DNA from: Bacteroidota bacterium
GTDB taxonomy: Bacteria; Bacteroidota; Bacteroidia; Chitinophagales; Chitinophagaceae
Assembly (NCBI GenBank): GCA_016712665.1
Contig: JADJQP010000003.1
Location: forward strand, 124,001 to 188,000
Direction: 5' to 3'
DNA length: 64,000 nucleotides
The stretch's first letter is position 1. Each line of letters starts with the position of its first letter. The notes under the pieces were generated by a model that saw only the letters and a list, made by a program, of their open reading frames with translations, was not told the origin of the DNA and did no database searches. Shown piece after piece: positions 48,986-60,592 of this stretch. Made by a program: the position numbers and the translations under genes.

Positions 48986-49247
48986 ACCCAAATTCAGCGT
49001 TAGAAAATGCTGAAACGATTACCTATTAGCAATGCGGCGCCACCCAAGGCGGTCGGACAACAAATTCGAAATCGAGATAATCACACCTAATACCGATTCC
49101 ATATCAGTAATAGTCCAATTGTGATTGGACTAAACTGCTATTGTCTCGGCATACTCCTTCGGCGCACAGGTTTACCACTTCACATCTCAAACAGACTTTG
49201 GCCTATTTATCGTTGGAATTGGTATAACACGCTGGCCTTTTCGTTCC

Positions 49248-50585
49248 TCAAATTTTATCGCCTAAGTTGGGATACAATGATGCTTCCTCATGGAGCGCCT
49301 GTTTATATACTTCCAGGCAACGCCGTCTGGCCACTTCATGCACCACAATCGGGCGCGGATAGAGTAAGCTATCCACTTCGGGGACCCATTTTCGGATATA
49401 AAGCCATTGCGGGTCAAACTTTTGGGTTTGCAAATACGGATTAAAAATTCTAAAATACGGCGCCGCATCTACTCCGCAACCTGCAGCCCATTGCCAGCCC
49501 CCGTTATTGGAGGCTAAATCAAAATCAATTAATTTTTCAGCGAAATACGCTTCGCCCCAGCGCCAGTTGATGAGTAAATGCTTGCATAAAAAAGAAGCCA
49601 CAATCATACGTACCCGATTGTGCATCCAACCGGTGGCATTCAGTTCGCGCATACCGGCATCTACGAGTGGGTAATCGGTTTGGCCCAGACACCAATTTTT
49701 GAAGGCCTCCTTATTATTTCGCCAGCTGATGTTATCATACTTGGGCTTAAAGGAGCGACTCACAACCTCAGGAAAATGCCATAAAATGCTTTGATAAAAC
49801 TCGCGCCAAATCAGTTCGTTTAAAAATTTTTCATTCGTTTGCAAAGCAAGGGCAGTAAGGCTTCTGATACTGATGGTTCCAAAACGGAGATGTACACTCA
49901 ACTGAGAGGTTCCCTTTAAGGCCGGTATATCTCTGCTAAGGTGATAATTGGCAAGAATAGCAGTATCCATGAGCGGAGGGCAAAATGGCATATCCGTTTT
50001 TTCAAATCCCAAGTCGTCAAGAGTGGGGAGTGGAGCGAGGTTGGCATTATGATACAAGCGAGCTAACTTCGTTTCAGACGGATAGGCATGCAAATCTGCG
50101 GGTTTCAGAATGGATTTCCATTTTTTGCTATAGGGCGTAAATACGGTATATGGACTTGCATCTTCCTTCAACACCTCATCCTTTTCGAGATTTACCTGAT
50201 CTTTATAGGTGTGAAATTCAATGTGTTTGCTTTTTAGAAATGCTGCTATTTCGGTATCCCTTTTTCGTGCATAGGGCTCGTAGTCGTGATTGGTAAAAAC
50301 GTTTTGCACCGAAAATTGATTCAGTAAGGTTTGAAAGGCCTGAAGTGGGGTATCATGAATACCCAGCAGGCCACTTCCGTAGCTATTGAATTGCTTTTGC
50401 AAGTGAACGAGTGCTTGCATTATAAAATCAACCCGACGGTCATGTTTAGGCAATTCGGCTAAAATATTTTTATCAAAAATAAAAATGGGGAGCACGGGTA
50501 GTCCGGATTCCAAGGCGGCAAAAAAACCACGATTGTCATGGACCCGTAAATCGCGCCGCAACCAAAAAATACAAATATCTGTCAT
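49248..50585 (-). CDS. phrB: Deoxyribodipyrimidine photolyase
   Basis: 445 aa, a typical class I CPD photolyase/cryptochrome. The N-terminal Rossmann-like antenna domain begins ICIFWLRRDLRVHDN. The FAD-binding domain has LRFGTISIR, ELIWREFYQSIL, and the core DAGMRELNATGWMHNRVRM and FDLASNNGGWQWAAG. It repairs UV pyrimidine dimers using light and FAD. It stands alone on the minus strand, divergent from queA. Confidence 0.92.
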   Translation of the reverse strand: MTDICIFWLRRDLRVHDNRGFFAALESGLPVLPIFIFDKNILAELPKHDRRVDFIMQALVHLQKQFNSYGSGLLGIHDTPLQAFQTLLNQFSVQNVFTNHDYEPYARKRDTEIAAFLKSKHIEFHTYKDQVNLEKDEVLKEDASPYTVFTPYSKKWKSILKPADLHAYPSETKLARLYHNANLAPLPTLDDLGFEKTDMPFCPPLMDTAILANYHLSRDIPALKGTSQLSVHLRFGTISIRSLTALALQTNEKFLNELIWREFYQSILWHFPEVVSRSFKPKYDNISWRNNKEAFKNWCLGQTDYPLVDAGMRELNATGWMHNRVRMIVASFLCKHLLINWRWGEAYFAEKLIDFDLASNNGGWQWAAGCGVDAAPYFRIFNPYLQTQKFDPQWLYIRKWVPEVDSLLYPRPIVVHEVARRRCLEVYKQALHEEASLYPNLGDKI

Positions 50586-50676
50586 TTCGGTGCAAAATAC
50601 CCCACAAATTCAGGTTTTTGTATTCCAAAAATAGATAGGCTATAGTAAAAATAGTGCTACATTGACATATTTTTCA

Positions 50677-50684
50677 TACCTTTG
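50677..50684 (+). promoter_or_regulatory. queA -7 element TACCTTTG
   Basis: Exact TAnnTTTG match 24 bp before the queA ATG at 50708. Confidence 0.55.
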
Positions 50685-50707
50685 CGCCCTTTAAAATAAT
50701 TACCTTT

Positions 50708-51756
50708 ATGAAGCTATCGCAATATGTTTATGACTTACCCTTAAATCTTATCGCACAAACCCCTTCAAAAAACAGGGATGAAAGTAAATTGATGGTAGTG
50801 CATAAAGATACCGGCAAAATTGAACATAAAATGTTTAAAGATGTGTTGGATTATTTTAATGATAAGGATGTGATGGTTGCCAATAATACCAAGGTTTTCA
50901 ATGCAAGGTTATATGGTAGGAAGGAAAAAACGGGTGCGAAAATTGAAGTGTTTTTACTTCGGGAGCTCAACAAACAAAATCGGCTGTGGGATGTGATTGT
51001 AGAGCCGGCCCGAAAGATTCGTGTGGGCAATAAGTTGTACTTTGGTAACGACAATTCCTTGGTTGCAGAAGTGGTAGACAATACCACCTCACGTGGACGA
51101 ACCATTCGTTTTCTGTTTGAAGGAAGTAATGAGGAATTAAAAACCATTTTAGACAATATGGGGGAAACGCCCTTGCCCAAATATATTAAACGAAAGCCTG
51201 ACGAAAACGATAAGGAACGATATCAAACGGTTTATGCAAAAATGAGGGTGCTGTGGCAGCGCCTACTGCAGGTTTGCATTTTAGTCGCGAGTTGATAAAA
51301 AAATTGGAGATTAAAGGCGTTAATTTTGCGGAGGTTACCTTACATACCGGTTTGGGTACTTTTAGACCCATCGAAGTAGAAGATATTTCGAAGCATAAAA
51401 TGGATGCTGAATATTATGAGGTAGACGATTATGCCTGCAAAATTGTAAACAGAGCAAAGGAAGAAAATAGAAAAATTTGTGCAATAGGCACCACCTCTGT
51501 GCGAGCTATTGAATCTTCCATAACCACTACCGGAATGCTAAAACCATCTTCGGGCTGGACCAATGTATTTGTATCACCTCCACATGATTTTGCATTGACC
51601 AATGCGCTTATTACCAATTTTCATTTGCCCAAAACCAGTTTGCTGATTATGGTAACTGCCTTTATGGGTTATGACTTAACCATGGAAGCTTACAAAGTAG
51701 CCATCAAAAACAAGTACCGCTTCTTTAGCTATGGCGATGCAATGTTGATTATCTAA
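50708..51756 (+). pseudogene. queA: tRNA preQ1(34) S-adenosylmethionine ribosyltransferase-isomerase QueA, 1-nt frameshift
   Basis: QueA adds the ribosyl moiety of SAM to preQ1 in tRNA, making epoxyqueuosine. The N-terminal frame is normal ([35 protein letters not shown]) up to YQTVYAK. There the A-run 51238-51242 has five A; six would give the family motif [17 protein letters not shown] and join the second frame ([23 protein letters not shown]). The full length of about 349 aa fits the family. A terminator follows 22 bp after the stop. Confidence 0.93.
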
Positions 51757-51777
51757 ATGAATGTGTAAAATATTATA

Positions 51778-51810
51778 AAAGCTACCGATGTATAATGGGT
51801 AGCTTTTTTT
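51778..51810 (+). terminator. Rho-independent terminator, queA/SBBP convergent pair
   Basis: AAAGCTACC and GGTAGCTTT (51778-51786, 51798-51806) form the stem, followed by a T-run to 51810. It has A-rich sequence on the other side, so it may also stop the convergent SBBP gene. Confidence 0.85.
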
Positions 51811-54493
51811 ATTCAATCATTATTTTTTGAGTGGGCCCAAATTTATTCGGAATGCCTCCTGCTTTCTCTCGAATAAAATACATTCCCGACGAAAGCTTTT
51901 CTGTGATTGTGTATGGACTGCTTTTTACTTCATAGGTATGAATGATTCTTCCTGCGACATCAATTAATTCGTAGTTGCCTAATTTGGTTGTTTGTAGTGT
52001 AAAGGTTCCATTGTTGGGATTGGGAAAAATGAGTATGGTATGATTAACAGTATTTTCTTGAATTCCTGAGCAGACTTTCACAATTACATTCGTACTGGAG
52101 CTACTATTACAACCTGCAGCATCAACTATCATAACTGAAAACAATCCGCTATCAACCATACTCACAGTATTAATAATTGGATTTTGCAAACCAGATGTGA
52201 ACCCATTCGGGCCATACCAATGATACGTATAGGGCAAAACACCACCCGTCATATTACTAGATAAATTAAGCGTGCCACCAACACAAAGCGGCGCATTGGA
52301 TGTGGCTGTTGTTAGCACCACAGGACAAGGAGTAAGTTTAAGTTTTGAAACAAAAATATCGTAGTTGCCGTAAGGGGTTTGACTGTAGCTACCTAGAGTT
52401 GTTGGGAATGAATTACCACTTAAGGTGCTGCCACCTACATAAACATCCCCAAATTTATCAAGTGCCATACCTCCAATGGGAACACTAGCAACAATAGCGG
52501 TTGATGACAATTCAATGCCACTGCCTCCAAGATATGTACTGTATAAAATACTATCACCTGCAGCAGTTAATTTTGCTACAAACGCATCACCAAGTCCATT
52601 GTATGTGCTATCATAACAACCTATGCTGGTAGGCAAATTTGTAGAATCTGTAAAACCAGAAAAAAATATATTCCCAAGCGAATCTATCTGAATTTCTGTA
52701 CTCAACTCATTGCCTCCACCACCAAAATATGTTGAATAAAGCAAGTTCGTTCCTGTAGGATCAAATTTCGAAATAAAGATATCTTTTCCACCACTGTTCG
52801 AATTATTAAGGCAATTGATCGTGGTAGGAAAATCTACGGAATTGGTATTACCTAAAATAAAAATATTGCCCTGTTTATCTATTTGAATCGAGGTTGCCCT
52901 ATCTTCACCGCTCCCCCCTAAATAAGTAAGATTTAGTAATGTGCCATCTTGAGAATATTTAGCAAGGAAAGCATCTACCACACCATTAAATGTAGAATCA
53001 AAAGAGCTTGGATAAGGATAATCTGGAAATCCCATACTAATGTTCCCAACTACATAAACATTACCTAAAGAATCCACCTCAATATCAGTTCCGGAACTAC
53101 CTTGTCGACCAAATCCGGAATTAAAGACAGGGGCATAGTTTGAATCGAACTTTGCAACAAATACTTGAGGACCAATTGGATTATTTACATCCCAAAAGAA
53201 AGAATCGCTTTTTGGAGGAAATGGTGGGAAAAGTGATGGAGGAAAAGCCCAAGCTGAACTTCCGGTGAAATAGATACCCATATTTTTATCTAATTTAATT
53301 GATTTTATTCTCGTAACATAAGGATTGAAATCCAAATACTCATTCGCATAGACAAAGGAAGAGCCGTCCGGCGTTAAACGCAGATAACAACCCATGTCGC
53401 CACTTAAGGAATAATTATATCCAACAACATTAATTGATTTGTCAGGACCTAAGGTAATGTCGTATGCACGACTGTGATTGCCAGATCTAAAAATGGTTGA
53501 AAATAAAAGAGTGGATCCGTCAGCGCTAAATTTTGAAATTACGGATAAATCTCCTGAACCGAAGCCCACGATATAGACGTATGCTCCGGGTGTAATTGGA
53601 AAATTTCCGGTAGGCGCTACGTAGCCTGTTACATAAACACAATTACTGTCCCCCAAAGTCAGCCCTGTACAATAACTATAGGTTTGCCCACCACCAATCA
53701 ATGTCGAATACACCAAGGGATCAATTACCAATTCCTTAGTAGCATCATAAGCACCCAATTCAAATACAATATTTCCTTTTGCATCCTTTTTGAATTTGCT
53801 GGGTATCTCTTTTTGTTCTCCGTCAATAATTTGATAGCTGAGTAATTTGGTATTTTTCACTTCTCCAAAGCGAGTTGTAAAAATCCATTCACCATCGCTG
53901 TTGATGTAGGAATGTTCGCTGCCTTCCAGTTGCATGTTGATTTTGCGTACATCAGCTCCTGGTTTTAAAATATAATCATAGCGAAGGCTATTGCCTTCAA
54001 AATAATAACGCATATCAATATCTTCATACACTGACTTAAGAACCGCTTCTTTGTACAAACCCACATAGCCTCTCGAATGCGCCGTATCTCCTGCTATCAG
54101 ATAATTATAATAGGTCTTACTTTTTTCTTTTCCAACTGCCTCAGCCTTTTCATTACATCCTAGTAAATTCATCCGAATCATATGACCGTACTTCTCCATT
54201 TCGGGTGGTTCGGGTTCATTACTACTATTTGGGATCGCGCTTCGTATTTCCTTCTTTGAATCCTTCACTTCTTTCAATTCATAAAAATCGTAAACAATCC
54301 CTTTCTTGGTAATAAAGGCATTCAGTCCACCGAAATTCGCCATATACAAAATTTCCGCATCCCACTGCCCCTTGTTTTCAATAAAGAATTGATTGTCGTT
54401 TTTTTGAAGTGCGGTGCTAGCTTGCTTATTTTGTGCAGTAGTGCTTGCGAATGCAAACAAAAAAATGGAAATAAGGAATGATAGTTTTTTCAT
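51809..54493 (-). CDS. SBBP-repeat T9SS surface protein, paralogue 1
   Basis: 894 aa, intact. Order: signal peptide; the conserved N-terminal domain that usually precedes SBBP repeats (NDNQFFIENKGQWDAEILYM, ITKKGIVYDFYELKEV); about eight SBBP beta-propeller repeats (DSLGNVYVVGN, DKQGNIFILGNTNSVDFPTT); a PKD/Ig-like segment (TYHWYGPNGFTSGLQNPIIN); and a T9SS sorting domain (LIFPNPNNGTFTLQ ... IMIE). Probably exported and attached outside. It is the only undamaged member of a three-gene paralogous cluster. Confidence 0.85.
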   Translation of the reverse strand: MKKLSFLISIFLFAFASTTAQNKQASTALQKNDNQFFIENKGQWDAEILYMANFGGLNAFITKKGIVYDFYELKEVKDSKKEIRSAIPNSSNEPEPPEMEKYGHMIRMNLLGCNEKAEAVGKEKSKTYYNYLIAGDTAHSRGYVGLYKEAVLKSVYEDIDMRYYFEGNSLRYDYILKPGADVRKINMQLEGSEHSYINSDGEWIFTTRFGEVKNTKLLSYQIIDGEQKEIPSKFKKDAKGNIVFELGAYDATKELVIDPLVYSTLIGGGQTYSYCTGLTLGDSNCVYVTGYVAPTGNFPITPGAYVYIVGFGSGDLSVISKFSADGSTLLFSTIFRSGNHSRAYDITLGPDKSINVVGYNYSLSGDMGCYLRLTPDGSSFVYANEYLDFNPYVTRIKSIKLDKNMGIYFTGSSAWAFPPSLFPPFPPKSDSFFWDVNNPIGPQVFVAKFDSNYAPVFNSGFGRQGSSGTDIEVDSLGNVYVVGNISMGFPDYPYPSSFDSTFNGVVDAFLAKYSQDGTLLNLTYLGGSGEDRATSIQIDKQGNIFILGNTNSVDFPTTINCLNNSNSGGKDIFISKFDPTGTNLLYSTYFGGGGNELSTEIQIDSLGNIFFSGFTDSTNLPTSIGCYDSTYNGLGDAFVAKLTAAGDSILYSTYLGGSGIELSSTAIVASVPIGGMALDKFGDVYVGGSTLSGNSFPTTLGSYSQTPYGNYDIFVSKLKLTPCPVVLTTATSNAPLCVGGTLNLSSNMTGGVLPYTYHWYGPNGFTSGLQNPIINTVSMVDSGLFSVMIVDAAGCNSSSSTNVIVKVCSGIQENTVNHTILIFPNPNNGTFTLQTTKLGNYELIDVAGRIIHTYEVKSSPYTITEKLSSGMYFIREKAGGIPNKFGPTQKIMIE

Positions 54494-54718
54494 GAAGGTT
54501 TCATTTACGCGTAATGGATATCAGCACATTAGAATATTCGACCGTACATTGCTCCACTAAAGGTACAAAAAATAAATATCTGATTCCAAATATTCCCGTC
54601 GTGGGCAAGACCTAGTGCGGGAACTGTAGATTGAAAACTTGGATAAATGGATAAAAAATGATCAAATAGCTACACCACCTCTTATTAACCTTAGCTCAAG
54701 TTGCCAACTGGCTATATT
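54494..54718. repeat. Intergenic with attC-like relic by a Fic gene
   Basis: At 54605-54690 the order cctagtgcggga, then a diverged spacer, then aatagctacac follows the subtype-A site at 7165-7255 (cctagtgcgggaa...aatcgctacac). The right arm is decayed. It lies at the 3' end of the Fic gene, as in the cassette island. Confidence 0.4.
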
Positions 54719-55282
54719 CTACATATCATTATCTTCTCTTTTATACCCTTCGTAATAGTATGATTGTTCTATCCCTTTGAAAATAGTTTCTCTATCGTTT
54801 ACTTTGTCAGTAAGGTTTGCATGTAACAAAGTTCTTAATTCTAAATCATTAACGGGACTTCTTTCCATTGCCTGTAAATACAGAATTTTGTCTACGTATT
54901 GCCAATTCACTACCTTATTGAGGCTCTTTTTTAGAATTAAATCTAGCCAAATGCGCATTGCTCTGCCATTCCCTTCAAGAAAAGGATGGGCAATATTCAT
55001 CTCAACATATTTTGCGATAATTTCTTCGAAACTGCTTTCCGGCATTTTTTCAATTTTCAATAATATGTCAGTTAGGTATAGTGTATTAGCAAATCTGAAG
55101 CCACCCTTGGAAATATTACTTAAACGTACCTTTCCAGCAAAATCAAACAGTCCTTCAAACAAATACGTATGTATTTCCATTAGTCCTCTTGTAGTGCCAA
55201 TTTCAATCTTAGCAATATCCTCTGATTCAAATAATCTATATGCATTACCTAAGCTTTCTTTGTCTATGTTTTTCATCATCAT
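54719..55282 (-). CDS. Fic-family protein, class III
   Basis: 187 aa. The active-site motif is [12 protein letters not shown]. The inhibitory motif S-x-x-x-E-G is at the very C-terminus (SYYYEG, residues 174-179), the class III arrangement seen in the short Neisseria-type Fic protein, where autoinhibition depends on oligomeric state. It should AMPylate a protein target. It sits as a lone foreign-looking gene between two SBBP paralogues, beside an attC-like relic. Confidence 0.9.
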   Translation of the reverse strand: MMMKNIDKESLGNAYRLFESEDIAKIEIGTTRGLMEIHTYLFEGLFDFAGKVRLSNISKGGFRFANTLYLTDILLKIEKMPESSFEEIIAKYVEMNIAHPFLEGNGRAMRIWLDLILKKSLNKVVNWQYVDKILYLQAMERSPVNDLELRTLLHANLTDKVNDRETIFKGIEQSYYYEGYKREDNDM

Positions 55283-55372
55283 GTATTAATTTTACTTTCA
55301 AATTTCGCAAAAATTCTCGTTCAATTTTATGGAAATTTTTATGTTTAGCTATTCACCTATGCACGCAGCAAA

Positions 55373-58300
55373 CTATTCAATAATAACTTTCTGTGCTACC
55401 CTATTTCTAATTGAAGCACCGCTATCTTTTTCCCGAATAAAATACATTCCCGACGAAAGCTTTTCCGTGATGGTGTATGGACTGCTTTTTACTTCATAGG
55501 TATGAATGATTCTTCCTGCCATATCAAATAACTCAAAGGTTCCAGGCCTGTTGGTTTCTAAAGTAAAGGTGCCGTTGTTGGGGTTGGGGTAAATGAATAT
55601 CGAATTCATTAGTGTATAATCATCAATACCTGTGCAGTTTACCACCTTCACATAAGTGGTATCACTTTTAGAACATCCATTGGTATCTACCACTACTACG
55701 GTATAAGTTCCGGTAGCAGCAAGCGTTACATTGACAATAAAAGGATTTTGTATGGCTGAGGAAAAACCATTCGGACCGGTCCAATTGTAGGTAGCACCTG
55801 CTGTGGCATTAACCGTAAGACTGAGTGTTTGACCTTCGCATAATGTAGTGTCGTTATTTGAAATGACTGTTGGAAGTGCGTTGATTAATACATTCGTTGT
55901 ATCACTATTGCTGCATCCATTGACATCAATGGCAGTGATGGTATAAACACCATTTGTTGCAATTGTTACATTTGTAATACTTGGATTTTGCAAAGCAGAT
56001 GTAAAACCATTGGGACCGGTCCAACTGTAGGCAGCTCCTACTGTTGGCGTTACAGTTAAGTTGAGTGTTTGACCTTCGCATAAAGTAGTGTCGTTATTTG
56101 AAATGACTGTTGGAAGTGCGTTGATTAATACATTCGTTGTATCACTATTGCTGCATCCATTGGCATCATAAATTGCGATAGTATAAACACCATTTGCAGC
56201 CATCGTTACATTTACAATACTCGGATTTTGCAAAGCAGATGTAAAACCATTGGGACCGGTCCAATTGTAGGCAGCACCTCCTACTGCATTGACATTTAGA
56301 CTAAGTGTTTGCTCTTCACACAGGGTTGTGTCATTATTAGCTATGACTGTTGGAAGTGGATTGATAAGAACATTCGTTGTATCACTATTGCTGCATCCAT
56401 TGACATCAATAATTGTAATAGTATAAACACCTGTTGCTGCCAAAGTCACATTGGCGATACTGGGATTTTGCAAGGGAGAAGTAAATCCATTTGGACCGCT
56501 CCAATTGTAAGTCGCTCCTGCTGTTGGGGTTACAGTTAAGTCGAGTGTCTGGCCTTCACATAAGGTAGTGTCATTATTAGCTATGGCTGTTGGAAGTGGA
56601 TTGATAAGAACATTCGTTGTATCACTATTGCTGCATCCATTGACATCAATAATTGTAATACTATAAACACCTGTTGCTGCCAAAGTCACATTGGCAATAC
56701 TCGGATTTTGCAAGGGAGAAGTAAATCCATTGGGACCGGTCCAATTGTAGGTAGCTCCTGCAGTGGGAGTTACGGTTAAGTCGAGTGTTTGACCTTCGCA
56801 TATGGTGGTATCATTATTTGCTACGACTGATGGTAGTGGATTGATTAAGACATTTACTGTATCACTATTGGTACAACCATTTGCACTGGTAACAGTTATG
56901 GTATACACCCCATTTGCCGCCATGCTTACATTTGCAATATTTGGATTTTGCAAAACAGAAGTAAATCCATTTGGACCGCTCCAATTGTAAGTTGCTCCTG
57001 CGGTTGGGGTCACGGTTAAGTTGAGGGTTTGACCTTCACATAATGGGCTATTAGAAATGGGCAGGGTAACAATGAGGCAGGGAATCAGTTCCACTTTGGA
57101 AATAAAAACATCTACATTACCACTGTAAAAACTTTGAAACGCCCCCGCAATAATAGGGAAATTCGAAGCATGGGTCCAACCAGTTACATACAAATAATTA
57201 GAATTATCAAGAGTAGCTGAAAAACAAACATCACTACTTAATCCTCCTATAAAAGTGGAATAAATCATAGCTGTTCCAGACGCATTCAGTTTGCTTACAA
57301 AGCCATCATACCCTCCACCATTTGATATCTGAAATGCACCCGGTGTGACATAATAATCTGCAGATGCTGTTTCACCAGTAATAATTGCATTACCAAAGGA
57401 GTCAATTTCAATATCATAAGATGTGTCTTCATATAAACTGCCACCTACATAAGTTGAATATAACAAAGTAGTACCTGTAGCATTTAGTTTGATTACAAAA
57501 GCATCTCCTCCTCCTAATAGTACAGTTTGATACGCTCCGACTGTAACATCAAAATCACTGGAAAACGTGCGACCTGATACAAAAGCACTCCCTACGCTGT
57601 CAACCACAATGCCATAACCATAATCGCTATTCAAACCACCAATAAAAGTAGAATAAATTACAGTTGTACCAGTAGGGTTGAGCTTTGTTACAAAAACATC
57701 TGCAAACCCACCTAAGGATGTTTGGAAGGCGCCTATGGTTGTTGGATAATTTGTTGATTCAGTTTCTCCTGTAATATAAATATTTCCCGCAACATCAATA
57801 TCAATGGAATTCGCCCATTCATTATTCGTGCCACCAATAAAAGTTGAATAAATTAACCCCGTGCCCATACTGTTGAGTTTAGTAACAAATGCATCTCCAC
57901 TACCTGAATTATTGATTTGAAATGCGCCAGGTGTTATATCGAAATCCAAGGAGCCGGCGTAACCAGTAACATAAGCATTTCCCAGAGTATCGAGGACAAT
58001 TTCCTGACCAGCATCAGTAGATGCCCCCCAAGAAAAGTTGAATAGATTAATGATGAACCGGTAGAACTCAGCTTTGTAACAAAAATATCAGCATTTCCGG
58101 CATTAATAGATTGAAAGGCCCCGGCAGTGATAGGGTAGTTGAGTGAGCGAGTACTGCCTGTAATGTAAACTTCACCTGAAAGGTAGATAGCAATATCACT
58201 ACCATAGTCAGTACCTCCCCCTCCGATATAAGTAGAATAAATTAGAGCACTACCATTTTGCATTGAGTTTGCTAACAAAAACATCCGAGTTTCCTGCAAA

Positions 58301-59245
58301 TAAAGTTTGAAAAGCTCCCGCGGTAACATCGTAATTTAGCGAGTGGGTAGTTCCAGTAATATATGCGTTTTTAAATGTATCTAAAACAATGGAACGCCCT
58401 TCATCAATGGAGTTTCCTCCCATGTAAGTTGAATAAATTAACGGATCAATAATTAGCGTTTGTTCATTGTCATAATCACCTAAATTAATTACCCAATTTT
58501 CTTGTCTCCTATCAAATTTCGCAGTGACTGATTTCAATGAAGTCCCATTATTTAGCAACTGATAACAAAACAAATCAGCGTTTTTCACCTCTCCGAAAGA
58601 AGTGGTAAAAACTAATTCACCGTTCGCATTTAAATATGATTTTTCACTACCCTCAAATCTAAATTGAATTTGATTCGGGTCTGCTCCCGGTTCTACAATA
58701 AAATCATAACGTAAATTTCCTTTCTCGAAATAGTAACGCATACCAATACCCTTATAAACTTCATTTACCTTCACCTCCTTGTATAAACCCACGTAGCTCG
58801 CATGTTTGCTTGGATCATTTCCAAGTAGGTAATTGTAATAGCATTCTTGTTTCCCATTGGGTTCTGTCTGTACGTTTTGATTATTCCCAACAAGTGTATA
58901 CCCTACTCGATGTCCGGATCGTCTTGTTTCCACAGTTTCAAACTTTTCTAACCTAGAAAACTTTTCATTAGATTTTGAGCCAAGTGGTTCAATTTCTTCT
59001 ATTTTATAGTACTCAAACCACATCCCCTTTCTTGTAATCCATGTGTTTAAACCTGGGCTCTGAGTTAAATAAAGAACCTCAAATGGCCACTGCCCCTTGT
59101 TTTCAATAAAGAATTGTTTGTCTGCTTTTTGAAGAGTTTTGCTTTGTAAGGGAGTTGAAATACCACCTCCTACTTTTGCCTGAGAAAGCCCCTGAAAAAA
59201 GAAAAACAAGAAAACAATAAACAGTGAAACGGGTCTTGCGTTCAT
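55373..59245 (-). pseudogene. SBBP/Ig-repeat T9SS surface protein, paralogue 2, frameshifted
   Basis: Start at 59245 (MNARPVSLFIVFLFFFFQG). The N-terminal domain (ADKQFFIENKGQWPFEVLYL) is followed by SBBP repeats (IYSTFIGGTNNEWANSI and similar), six or so near-identical Ig/PKD-like repeats and a T9SS sorting domain (IFIYPNPNNGTFTLE ... KVIIE). Two single-base errors split it: an extra base in the T-run 58256-58259, and a missing base in the C-run 58024-58029. Corrected, it is about 1290 aa. The last 100 residues are almost the same as in paralogue 1, pointing to gene conversion. Confidence 0.85.
55640..57050 (-). repeat. 240-bp tandem Ig-like coding repeats
   Basis: Within paralogue 2, phrases such as ttgtatcactattgctgcat recur every 240 bp (about 55,898, 56,138, 56,378, 56,618 and diverged copies on both sides). 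Each unit encodes about 80 residues with CEGQTLDLTVTPTAGATYNW and GPNGFTSPLQNPSIANV. Some neighbours are nearly identical, suggesting recent expansion. Confidence 0.85.
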
Positions 59246-59546
59246 TCGGTTTGTATTTGCAAAGTAAATATACATAATTATACTTTGATTATCTTAGTCA
59301 CATAATGGCTACAACTATAACGCTGTGCATCCTTTAGATAGAAGCCGGATGCATCACCCGATTGTTGTTCTTTAACCCTTTTACTCATTGCATAATCATG
59401 GAAGTATTGACTATTAGGGCCAGAATAGTAGTGCGATACTACTTACATTCTAAACTAAATACAAGATTCGGTAATGAATCATACTGGTATATATTCAGTT
59501 GACGAAAACATCACCAGGGTTTGCTTGAAGTCTTCGTCAATAAGAC
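59246..59546. repeat. Duplicated intergenic segment (copy 1)
   Basis: 59379-59515 is nearly the same as 63488-63624 (ttactcattgcataatcatg ... cagttgacgaaaacatcac). Together with the following coding module it forms a direct repeat of about 500 bp. No other gene. Confidence 0.8.
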
Positions 59547-60561
59547 CTACTTGCCTCCCAACTCGTCTAAGCGCTTTTGCATGTCCTCCATTTTCTTATT
59601 TAGTTCTATGAGATGTAAGGTGAGTTCTTCTACCTTTTGTAATAGCTTCGCATCCATTTTGCCCAAGTCAATTCCGTTCTCAACCACCTCCGCTGCTGAA
59701 GGGCACGTCAGGAAGATGCTGATGTTGTTTAATATACCATTCTACTTCAGGTAAACTGGCCAATTGATAGTCCTTCGCAAATACATAATCTGACCATTCC
59801 GCATTCGATTTCACAGCCACTTTTACCTTTTCTGTCAATATGCCCTCTTCTACAAACAAACGGTAGCCGGAAGGTGTAGTAACGGTTCCGATGGATACCC
59901 TTCCATCCGATCCGATTTTCATACGTTCGATATTATTGGTGCCAAACCTCAATCCGGCATTTTCGCGGTTGATGACAGACGCTTCTATTCATCTAGTTTG
60001 AATATCTAGGCCATCTGTTGTCAGGTGACCTGTAGTTGCATTTGTAATTTTTATTGTATCACCTAACAATGCATTATTAAAATGAATATTTGCTTGTGGT
60101 TCAGCATTACCTCCAAGACCTAAATTCTCGGTAAGAAAATTCGCATTAAATTTCAGTTTTGTGGTCCCTCCTTTAAAAATAGCAATACCAACATTACCAC
60201 TTGCTGAAAAAATGGCTGCACCGCCATTATTTCCAAATGCAAGTAAGTTGGCATAAGGATATTGCAAGGCGACACCGATATAACCCGAAGGATACGCACT
60301 TCCATATTTAGTAAACGTAGCATAGTTACTTGGGTTATCATTGAAAAGGGTAAATTTCCCAATACCTGCCGGGTTGGTGTTTTCTATGCGCAGCAATTCG
60401 CCTGGGGTTATTGTCTTGAGATGGAGTCGTACGGCTGGCGTATTGGTACCTATACCAACATTATTCCCTGCTATGAGGTTATTACCACTTGAGTATAATT
60501 GTGCATGGCAATAGCCTGAGGCCAGTAAAAAACCGAATATGAAAAGAATGGATTGTCGCAT
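59547..60561 (-). pseudogene. Tail-fibre-like secreted protein, broken
   Basis: Start 60561 (MRQSILFIFGFLLASGYCHA) gives a signal peptide. The N-terminal part is of the kind NNVGIGTNTPAVRLHLKTIT seen in phage-tail-like and Bacteroidota surface fibres. After an in-frame TGA at 59989-59991 the frame continues IEASVINRENAGLRFGTNN and the conserved end module (GILTEKVKVAVKSNAEWSDY, HQHLPDVPSAAEV), but an extra G at 59701-59703 shifts the last 60 codons. The complete end module is seen at 63656-64000. It may be a genuine pseudogene. Confidence 0.75.
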
Positions 60562-60592
60562 TTGATATTTTTTTTGAGGTTTTGAAGCTAAA

